Shown here one piece after another: positions 44,145 through 52,374 of a stretch of DNA of 64,000 bases. The DNA lies in contig CANQLV010000006.1 in NCBI GenBank assembly GCA_947624785.1, positions 62,001 through 126,000 of the forward strand, read 5' to 3'. The notes beneath the pieces are model-generated. The model worked only from the letters and a program-made list of their open reading frames with translations. It made no database searches and had not been told where the DNA came from. Source of the DNA: Akkermansia muciniphila. GTDB lineage: Bacteria; Verrucomicrobiota; Verrucomicrobiia; Verrucomicrobiales; Akkermansiaceae. Within the stretch, counting starts at the first letter, position 1, and each line of letters begins with the position of its first letter. The translations under genes were made by a program, and so were the position numbers.

Positions 44145-47100
44145 ATGAACAGAATCTTTTCCCTGTTTTTTCTGGCGGGAGGCTTGCTGGCTTCCGGAAT
44201 GCCGTACCCGGCGGCGGCTTCCACCCCACCGCAGCGACAGGATGAGTCAGCCGCCCATGCCGGTAATAAGGGTGCCCTTCCGGAAGATTCCTCTTCTTCA
44301 TCCCGGAAAGGCGCCAAGGATGCGGACAAGGCATCTTCCGTTTCCCAGCAGAGGAAGCAGTCCGTTGAGGCTATTGAAAAGCTTTTGGAAAAGAGGCTGT
44401 TCAAGAATGCGGCCGAACAGGCTTTAAAACAGCTTGATGCACACGACGACCAGTACAGCGGAGCAGACCTTCTTCTTTATTACCAGGCTCTGACCCGTCT
44501 CCATGCCCTGGACGATTCCACGAATCTGGATACCATCCTGCAAAAACAGATGAAACGCCACGGCGGCAATCCCTATTTCCTGATGGATGCCGCCCATCTG
44601 TATCAAAGCGCCAGCCATACGTTCAAACTGGTGGACGGCGCCTATATCCGCGGTACCGAGCCATGGGACGGGGAATACTCCGGGGAAGCGAGGGACCGGG
44701 TGGAAGCCCTGCGGTGCCTTTCCAAGGCCATGCAGCTGGCGGAGAAGGAAAAGAACATGAAACTTCTGGGGCAACTGCGCTTCATGACGGCTCAGGCGTT
44801 GCTGGTGCAGGGCAGCCGCTACAGTTCCCTTTCCCCCTTCCAGGCTTACGCCGCCCTGGGGAACCTCACCAGCCTGAAGGAACTGCCGGGGTACGCAGCC
44901 AGGGAGGAGGCCCCCCCGTTCCGGAACGTCGCCACCGTGCCCGTCACGCTCAATGCCAAAACAGGGAAGCCGGAAGTTGTCTTTTACCATGCCTCTTCCT
45001 CCTGGGAGACGGCTAAAAACGACGGGGAACGCATGCGCTGGCTGCTGGATGCCGCCATTCAGGCGAACCCGGAACTAGCCAACCGGGTCAACTATTTCAC
45101 CGCGTCCTGGTGCCACCGGCTGTTCTCCTATTCCAACACGGCTCCGGACCAGGAATTCGTGTACGGCCCCGGCAACGCGGGCATGGTGGCGGGCATCAAC
45201 CCGGCGGAATTGAAAACGAACCAGACCGTCGTTAAAACCGACCGGACGGGCAAGGGGAAATTCCTGCTTACTACCCTCCCCCCGGATTACGACTTCATCC
45301 GGATTGCCGCCGCGGTCCGAATAACTCCGGAGCCGGATTATTACGTTAACGCCGGCAATCTGGCAGCCAACGAGTTCCTGGCCCGCAACCAGCGTCCCGC
45401 TGCCGCGGATCTTTTAGGCAACATCCTTCAAACCTGGAACGCGCAGTCCTGGGATCAACCGGACAAGGAGGAATTCCTGGACGTCGCGGACCACCTGAAG
45501 AAACGCATTGCCTCCATCACGGAACCCAACGGAACGTTTGATACGGATAAAAGAACGCTGCTGGCGGGGGAACCGGTAACGGTCGCCTTCTCCTACCGCA
45601 ACGCCGCCCACGCCCGCGTGACGGCGCGCTCCGTGGACATGAAGCGGTGGCAGGAGGAACGCATGGACAAGGTGCAGACTTCCAGCACGCTGGGCAACGC
45701 GTACAGAAAAAAGTATTCCAGCCTGGGGGCCCTCCTTTTCAATCTGCTGCATGAGCCGTCCTACGCCCGCTATCTGGGTGAAGAAATCAAAGGGGAAAAG
45801 GTAGTCCTGGCTCCCGGAGACCGGCATCTGAACCGCATCGCCCAGATTCCCGTGCCCACCCGCAATCCCGGCTGGTACCTGCTTACCGTCACGCTGGATA
45901 ACGGCTACCGGTTCCACCGCTTCCTCACTCTGTCAGACATGGTATTGGTGCGCCGTTCCGTGCCGGAAGGCAACCTCTGGTTCCTGGCGGATGCCGGAAC
46001 GGGAAGGCCCGTGGAAGGGGGCAACCTGCGCCTCCTTCGCTACCAGCAGGATAAAACGCTCCAAAAACACCAGGTGAAGGGAACCACGGACAAGGACGGA
46101 GCCATGGTAGAAACCATCCCGCCCCGCAGCTCCCGCACTCCTTCCTACAACATGTTCCTGGGCCTCGCTTCCAAGGGAGACAGCTATGTGCTGGCGGGAG
46201 TATCGGATTACGGCTGGGAATCCGGCAATTATCTCATGGATACGGCAAACAAGGCCTCCGATCCCTATTCCTGCTTCTTCCTGGAAAGCCAGCCCGTGTA
46301 CCGCCCCGGACAGACGGCCCGGTTCAAGGGAGTCCTCTTCCGCCCGGACATCGCGAATCCCGGAACGAAGGACTGCGCCGGTAAAAAGCTGACGCTGACC
46401 ATTACAGCCCCAACCGGGGATGAAAGCGTTTTTCCGCCCAAAACCGTCACGACGGATTCCACAGGCTGCTTTGAACTGGAACTGCTCATTCCCGCGGAAG
46501 CTCCGCTGGGCCAGTACGGAGCCAAGCTGAAGCTGCATGATTCCGCGGATCCGGATTTCCGGCTGTATGCCCCCCTCTTCCGGATGGAAGAGTATAAAAA
46601 GCCGGAATTCTCCGTCAGGATGGACGCCCCCTCCAAACCCATCCGGCTGGGCCAGCCCATTCCCGTCTCCATTCAGGCGGACTACTACGCGGGCGGTCCC
46701 GTAAACGAAGGGAAGGCCACCATCACGATCACCCGGACACTGGGGGCTGACGTCTGGACGCCCTACTGGAAATGGAGCTGGCTGTACGACAGGTCTTTCA
46801 GCCCGTACTATATCCCCTTCTCTCCGGATGCACCCCTGACCGTCCTGGAAAAGACGGTGCCGCTGGACAAGGACGGAAAAGCGTCCGTGGAGCTTTCCAC
46901 AGCGCAGGACGCCCGGGATTTCGCCTCCCGGAACATCACCTACCGCGTCTCCGCCAGTGTGACGGACGCCTCTCTGCGGGAAGTTTCCGCCTCCGGGAAC
47001 GTGATTGCCACCTTCCGCCCGTTCAACATCTTCACCGCCCTGAACCGCGGCTACGCCCCCACCGGAACTCCGGTGCAGGCGTCCATCACCGCGGCCACGG

Positions 47101-50100
47101 CGGACGGCGTCAAAATCAGCCACGCCAAGGGAACCACGAGATTGCAGCATATCCTCCCGGACGGCAGCCGCCAGGATATGGAAACCTGGAATATCGCCAC
47201 CGGGAAGGAAGGGGAAGCCGCCCTGTCCTTCCAGACCACGGAATCCGGCCTGTACGCCCTTTCCACCACCCTGGAGGACGAACACGGAAACAAGGTGGAA
47301 GATTCCTTCCAGTTTCTTTCCTATGGCGCAGGAAAACAAACCCCCTTTAAAATCAATCCTCTTGCCATCACTCCAGACAAAAAGGAATACGCCCCCGGGG
47401 AGACGGCCAGGCTGCTCGTCACGTCAGATTATCCGGACGCCCGCGTCTGGACCTTCCTGCGCAATTCCTGGAAAAACGAATCCCGCCTCCTGGTTGCCCT
47501 GGACCGGCAAACCGCTTTGGTGGAATGCCCCCTGACCCGGGAAGACATGCCGAATATGGGCGTAAATGCCTTCACCGTCAGAAATGGGGAACTTCATCAG
47601 GCTTCCGCCGAACTGCTGATTCCGCCGGCCAGCCAGATCCTGTCTCCTTCCGTAACGTCCGGTAAACCCCAATACCAGCCCGGTGAAAAAGGACAGGTAA
47701 CGGTTCAGGTCAAGGGGCCGGACGGAAAGCCCGTCAGCAACGGCATCGTCACCCTGGCCGTCTATGACAAGGCCCTGGAATATATCGCCCGCCCCAATAT
47801 CACGGACATAGCCAAAACCGTGTGGGGCAGCCTGAACGGAACCGGCTTCCTCAGCCTGAAAAAAATGACGGCTGCCGGAACGCAGCAGGACCGCGGTACG
47901 GACCAGCCCTATTTCCAATCCCTGCTCTACAGTAACTACGGCTATATGTTGCGGAGGGATAAAGGAGCCGTCAACGGGTTCGCTGCAGCAGGAGTCAGAT
48001 CCGGTAATTATGCCTTCAGCGGAAAAGCCGCAAGCCGCGTATTGGCATTGGCTGAAGTAGCGGCAGTTCCCGCCGCCGCCCCGGTTCCGGTCATGCAGCA
48101 GATGGCCGCGGACGAAGAAAATGCGGAAAGTGATTCCTTTGCAGCCGGACAGGGAGACGCGGACATGCAGGAGAACGCCTCCCCACCCATTCAGCTACGC
48201 ACCAATTTTGCGGACTGCATCAAGTGGTGCGGCACGCTCAGGACGGATGAGGAAGGGAACGTTACCGTCCCTGTGGAGATGCCGGACAACCTGACCACCT
48301 GGAAGGCCGCCGCCTGGGCCATTACCCCCGGATTGCAGGTAGGGCAGGCTTCCGCGGAATTCCTGACCACGAAGGACTTCATGGTCAGCATGCAGGCCCC
48401 GCGCTTTTTTGTGGAAAAAGACGTGGTGATGCTCAGCGCCCTGATCCGCAACCGGACGGACAAGGCCGTCCGCGCCCGCGTTTCCATTTCCCTGAAAGAC
48501 GGTTGCCTGGAACTTCTCCCGGCAGACGCTCCGGCCGTGAAGGGGCTCGCCGCGGATACGGACAATTCCGCCGTGCGGGAAGTGGACGTTCCCGCCCAGG
48601 GGCAGGCGGTCGTTAACTGGTGGACCGCCGCCATCAGGGAGGGAACCGCCACCGTCGCCATGGAGGCGGCGTCCGGCTCCACCGGAGACGCCATGCAGAT
48701 GAACTTCCCCGTGCTGGTGCACGGCATGAAGCAGCTCCATGCGGGGAGCGCCGTGGTGCTCCCCGGAGAACAGGAGCAGAAACTCTCCATTTCCCTGCCG
48801 CGGCAGCGGCGCAGGGAGGAAAGCGAGCTGGTCGTCAAGGTCTCCCCCAGCATCGCCCTGAGCATGGTGGAAGCCCTGCCCTACCTGGCGGAATATCCCT
48901 ATGGCTGCGTGGAACAGACGCTCAACCGCTTCCTGCCCGCTCTCGTCGTGACGGACGCTCTCAAGCAGCTCGGCCTGAATCCCGGAGCGGCGCTGCAAAG
49001 CCACCGCAATCTGAATCCCCAGGCCATCAAGGACAAGGCCTTCCATGACAGCGTCATGAAGAAGCTGGAACGCAACCCCGTTTATGATGAAGCCGCGCTG
49101 AAGAAGATGGCCGCCAAGGGAATCTCCTCCCTCCGGGAGAAGCAGCTCCCCAACGGTTCCTGGGGATGGTTCGGAGGAGCGGGCGAGGGAGACCCCGTCA
49201 TGACGGCCCATGTGGCGCACGGCCTGAAGATCGCTTCAAACACGGTCAATGTACCGGATGGGATGCTTTCCGGAGCAGTCCGCTGGCTGAAAAATTATCA
49301 GGAAAGCCAGGCAGCTCTTCTTGAGAAGGGAGACGAATACCGGAAACTGGAAAAACTGCCGGACGGCCCGAAGAAGAAGGAAGCCATCCGCAAGCTGGGG
49401 GATTACCGCCTGACGGCTTCCGCGACGGACGCCCTGGTCTATTCCGTCCTGGCGGAATGCGGCGTCAAAAACCTGCCCATGGAACGCTTCCTGTTCCGCG
49501 ACAGGCTGGAACTTCCCGTCATCAGCCAGATTCAACTGGCGGAAATCCTGCTGGACGCCCACCGCATGAACGACTTCAAGAAGGTGATGCCCATCATCTC
49601 CCAGTTCCTCCAGCAGGACGACTCCCTGCAAACCGCCTGGCTCCGCCTTCCCAATGAAGGGTACTGGTGGCGCTGGTACGGCAGCGGCGTAGCCACGCAG
49701 GCGGCCTACCTGAAACTGATGGCCAAGAGCGACCCCGGCAATCCCGTCACGGCGCGCCTGGCCAAATGGCTGCTCAACAACCGCGCCAACGGTTCCTACT
49801 GGGACTCCACCAAGGATACGGCTGACTGTCTGGAAGCCCTGTCCGCCTACCTCCTCCAGACCAGAGAGGGCATGGAGGACATGGAGGCGGAAATCCTTTA
49901 CGACGGAGTACCCGTCAAAACGATCGCCAGCACGAAGGAGACCCTGTTCACCTTTGACAACGCCTTCCGCATGAGCGGCAAAGACCTGACGGACGGCAGC
50001 CACGTCATCACCATCCGCAGGAAGAAGGGCAGCGGGAACATCTATGCCAATTCCACCCTCAGCTACTTCTCCCTGGAAGACCCCATTCCCGCCGCGGGGA

Positions 50101-50597
50101 ATGCCGTCACCGTGGAACGCTCCTACTACCGCATCCGGAAGGAAACGGTGAAGGACGACTCCGTGAAGGACACCCAGACGGATGCCGGAGAGCTCGTCTC
50201 CCGGGGCAAGGACCTGACCCGGCGCACGCTGCTGAAAGATGGGGACGTCATCGCCAGCGGCGACATCATTGAAGTGGTGATGACCGTGAAAACGAAGAAC
50301 GATGTGGAATACCTCATGCTCCTGGACCCCAGGCCCGCAGGCTGCGAATCCCGGGAAACCGCCAGCGGCTACGCCTGGATGGGGACCGTATCCGGCTACA
50401 AGGAAATAGGGGATGAAGAAATACGCATCTTCCTTTCCTCCCTGCCCATGGGCCAATACCAGATCAGCCACCGCCTGCGCGCGGAACGTCCGGGACGCTT
50501 CAGCGCCCTGCCGGCCGTCATTGAGGCCATGTACGCACCGGAACTCCGCGGCAACAGCAAGGAACACAAAATCGGCATCTCCATGCCTGCCGAATAG
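44145..50597 (+). CDS. Bacterial alpha-2-macroglobulin with a thioester motif
   Basis: The 2150-residue exported protein is a bacterial A2M, which traps attacking proteases through a bait region and a reactive thioester. It has a signal peptide (MNRIFSLFFLAGGLLASGMP, then Ala-rich) and no lipobox Cys. A long N-terminal helical and Lys-rich part follows. Macroglobulin domains from about 500 include CFFLESQPVYRPGQTARFKG (MG2-like), KPQYQPGEKGQVTVQVKGPD and GIVTLAVYDKALEY. The thioester motif is CVEQ at C1588-Q1591 in YPYGCVEQTLNRFLPAL, inside the helical TED domain, with a receptor-like beta domain at the end. The gene is much larger than the common 1500-1700 residue forms. No pbpC neighbour is present. 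Confidence 0.92.
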   Translation: MNRIFSLFFLAGGLLASGMPYPAAASTPPQRQDESAAHAGNKGALPEDSSSSSRKGAKDADKASSVSQQRKQSVEAIEKLLEKRLFKNAAEQALKQLDAHDDQYSGADLLLYYQALTRLHALDDSTNLDTILQKQMKRHGGNPYFLMDAAHLYQSASHTFKLVDGAYIRGTEPWDGEYSGEARDRVEALRCLSKAMQLAEKEKNMKLLGQLRFMTAQALLVQGSRYSSLSPFQAYAALGNLTSLKELPGYAAREEAPPFRNVATVPVTLNAKTGKPEVVFYHASSSWETAKNDGERMRWLLDAAIQANPELANRVNYFTASWCHRLFSYSNTAPDQEFVYGPGNAGMVAGINPAELKTNQTVVKTDRTGKGKFLLTTLPPDYDFIRIAAAVRITPEPDYYVNAGNLAANEFLARNQRPAAADLLGNILQTWNAQSWDQPDKEEFLDVADHLKKRIASITEPNGTFDTDKRTLLAGEPVTVAFSYRNAAHARVTARSVDMKRWQEERMDKVQTSSTLGNAYRKKYSSLGALLFNLLHEPSYARYLGEEIKGEKVVLAPGDRHLNRIAQIPVPTRNPGWYLLTVTLDNGYRFHRFLTLSDMVLVRRSVPEGNLWFLADAGTGRPVEGGNLRLLRYQQDKTLQKHQVKGTTDKDGAMVETIPPRSSRTPSYNMFLGLASKGDSYVLAGVSDYGWESGNYLMDTANKASDPYSCFFLESQPVYRPGQTARFKGVLFRPDIANPGTKDCAGKKLTLTITAPTGDESVFPPKTVTTDSTGCFELELLIPAEAPLGQYGAKLKLHDSADPDFRLYAPLFRMEEYKKPEFSVRMDAPSKPIRLGQPIPVSIQADYYAGGPVNEGKATITITRTLGADVWTPYWKWSWLYDRSFSPYYIPFSPDAPLTVLEKTVPLDKDGKASVELSTAQDARDFASRNITYRVSASVTDASLREVSASGNVIATFRPFNIFTALNRGYAPTGTPVQASITAATADGVKISHAKGTTRLQHILPDGSRQDMETWNIATGKEGEAALSFQTTESGLYALSTTLEDEHGNKVEDSFQFLSYGAGKQTPFKINPLAITPDKKEYAPGETARLLVTSDYPDARVWTFLRNSWKNESRLLVALDRQTALVECPLTREDMPNMGVNAFTVRNGELHQASAELLIPPASQILSPSVTSGKPQYQPGEKGQVTVQVKGPDGKPVSNGIVTLAVYDKALEYIARPNITDIAKTVWGSLNGTGFLSLKKMTAAGTQQDRGTDQPYFQSLLYSNYGYMLRRDKGAVNGFAAAGVRSGNYAFSGKAASRVLALAEVAAVPAAAPVPVMQQMAADEENAESDSFAAGQGDADMQENASPPIQLRTNFADCIKWCGTLRTDEEGNVTVPVEMPDNLTTWKAAAWAITPGLQVGQASAEFLTTKDFMVSMQAPRFFVEKDVVMLSALIRNRTDKAVRARVSISLKDGCLELLPADAPAVKGLAADTDNSAVREVDVPAQGQAVVNWWTAAIREGTATVAMEAASGSTGDAMQMNFPVLVHGMKQLHAGSAVVLPGEQEQKLSISLPRQRRREESELVVKVSPSIALSMVEALPYLAEYPYGCVEQTLNRFLPALVVTDALKQLGLNPGAALQSHRNLNPQAIKDKAFHDSVMKKLERNPVYDEAALKKMAAKGISSLREKQLPNGSWGWFGGAGEGDPVMTAHVAHGLKIASNTVNVPDGMLSGAVRWLKNYQESQAALLEKGDEYRKLEKLPDGPKKKEAIRKLGDYRLTASATDALVYSVLAECGVKNLPMERFLFRDRLELPVISQIQLAEILLDAHRMNDFKKVMPIISQFLQQDDSLQTAWLRLPNEGYWWRWYGSGVATQAAYLKLMAKSDPGNPVTARLAKWLLNNRANGSYWDSTKDTADCLEALSAYLLQTREGMEDMEAEILYDGVPVKTIASTKETLFTFDNAFRMSGKDLTDGSHVITIRRKKGSGNIYANSTLSYFSLEDPIPAAGNAVTVERSYYRIRKETVKDDSVKDTQTDAGELVSRGKDLTRRTLLKDGDVIASGDIIEVVMTVKTKNDVEYLMLLDPRPAGCESRETASGYAWMGTVSGYKEIGDEEIRIFLSSLPMGQYQISHRLRAERPGRFSALPAVIEAMYAPELRGNSKEHKIGISMPAE

Positions 50598-51015
50598 GAG
50601 CAAGAAGCCCGACTAAAAATGCCTGCATCAACGCCCACGTAAAGGAACAGGAATTCAGCCAGCGCCTTCTTATCCTGTTCCGCCTCAAATCCTGCCGCAT
50701 GGATTTGAGGCGGAAAACGGGCAATGCCGCCACTCCCGTCCCATGGAAGCGATGCGGTTTTGGACGAACGGCAGGTCAATCATTTGCCCGTCAACATCAA
50801 ATGAAGGCGGAAACCGGTCCTGCCCGGCATCAGGAAAAAAGCCGGAAGCGCGGGAGCAAAAAACCGGAGGGCCGCATCTTCCCCACTCCCCGGACTGACC
50901 ATGCCCCTCTTTCCGCCTGGACGTTCTCTCCGGGGCTTTGGTTCCGCGCTAAAAACTCTTGCAATCCGTCCGCGGAAGCGGAGAATGCGTTGCCCGCTGC
51001 GCAGCGGGCCGTACC
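50598..51015. other. Gap with a strong hairpin behind the alpha-2-macroglobulin gene
   Basis: The region has a perfect 15-bp stem (50678-50692 with 50701-50715) with an 8-base loop, 80 bases after the stop. No T run follows, so it is a possible but unproven terminator. The rest shows nothing recognisable. Confidence 0.5.
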
Positions 51016-51933
51016 ATGGAATCCGGAACCCTGAAGGGACACATCGCGATGGGAGCGGCGGCCGTCATCTGGGGCCTCATGTCTCCGGTCAGCAAACTGG
51101 TCATGCAGCCGGGGGAAGTCAGCTCCGCTTCCCTGGCCACCTTCCGCCTGCTGGGCGCGGCCATCCTGTTCTGGCTGGCATCCGCCTTCGTGCCCGGAGA
51201 AACTATTGAACGGAAGGATCGTCTGACCCTGTTTTACGCCTCCCTGTTCGGCATCATTTTCAACCAGATGGCCTTCACGGTGGGCGTGGGATTCACCTCT
51301 CCGGCGGATGCGGCCATCATCACCACCATTACGCCGGTACTGACCATGATCCTGGCGGCCTTCGTCCTCCGGGAAATGATCACGGGGAAAAAAATCATCG
51401 GGGTTTGCGCCAGCGCCATCGGAGCCATTCTGCTGGTTTCCGGCAGCGGAGCGCGTGCGGCGCCCCTGCCGGGAGACAACAACCTGCTGGGGGACATCCT
51501 TTGCCTGGCCTCCCAGTGCAGCGTGGCCGTTTACTTCGTCTTCTTTAAAAACCTGATCGGCAGATACTCGCCCGTCACCCTGATGAAATGGATGTTCACC
51601 TACGCCGCCATCGTCTGCCTGCCCTTCACCTTCCGGGACGTGGTTTCCATCCGCTATTCAGCACTTCCCCTGCAGACGTGGCTGGGCATTGCCTACGTGG
51701 TGGCATTCGCTACCTTTGTAAGCTACATCTGCCTGTCCCTCGCCCAGCAACGGCTGCAACCCACCGCGGTCAGCATGTACAACTACTGCCAGCCGGTGAT
51801 TGCCTCTTCCGTAGCGGTGCTGTGGGGCATGGACCACTTCGGCTGGATGAAAACCCTCTCCGTCCTGCTGGTCTTCACGGGCGTTCTTCTGGTCACCGGA
51901 ACCGGAAAAAAAACCGCCGTCCAGGAACCGTAA
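51016..51933 (+). CDS. EamA-family (DMT superfamily) transporter
   Basis: The 305-residue membrane protein has ten hydrophobic helices in two EamA repeats: GAAAVIWGLMSPVSKLVM opens the first, ILCLASQCSVAVYFVFFKNL the second. PVLTMILAAFVLRE and QPVIASSVAVLWGMDH are typical family ends of each repeat. Such proteins are often metabolite exporters, but the substrate is unknown. ATG at 51016 is preferred; the frame stays open 19 residues upstream in unlike sequence. Confidence 0.88.
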   Translation: MESGTLKGHIAMGAAAVIWGLMSPVSKLVMQPGEVSSASLATFRLLGAAILFWLASAFVPGETIERKDRLTLFYASLFGIIFNQMAFTVGVGFTSPADAAIITTITPVLTMILAAFVLREMITGKKIIGVCASAIGAILLVSGSGARAAPLPGDNNLLGDILCLASQCSVAVYFVFFKNLIGRYSPVTLMKWMFTYAAIVCLPFTFRDVVSIRYSALPLQTWLGIAYVVAFATFVSYICLSLAQQRLQPTAVSMYNYCQPVIASSVAVLWGMDHFGWMKTLSVLLVFTGVLLVTGTGKKTAVQEP

Positions 51934-52374
51934 ATGACCGGGAACGCTGGAAAACGGCCTTCCGCAACCGCCCCACCAGTCATACAGGAATGAACGCCCT
52001 TGTTTTGGGAGGCGCGGGATTCCCGGGAACCCGCCCGGTGAACTCCCGGCCGGGAATATGGGCCTCCCGGCCCTTATAGATTCAGGCGGCCACACAGCAG
52101 GAGGAAAATTCCCATCCAAGAGGGGCAAAAAGTTCCTGCCAAAAAACTGGAAGCTTCCCTTCCCAGGCGAAAATCCGCGGATACAACAAAGGCATCCCTT
52201 CCTTCGCCTCCCTCCCTTAAAGCTAAAACGCCATTAAAATCTCTGACACTCCGTGATCTCCCATCCCCCTCCCGGCAGGCCTGAAAAAATAGATGGGAAA
52301 ATACGCCCCGGTAAGGTAGAATACGCCCGTAGTCTCCGCTTTTTCCCCTTTCCGGGGAGTCCTGCTTCCCTGCC
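51934..52374. other. Gap upstream of the nuclease gene
   Basis: Over 441 bases no gene is seen. A near-perfect palindrome, GCGGG-A-TTCCCGGGAA-CCCGC, lies at 52015-52035. Its role is unknown; no T run follows. Confidence 0.4.
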
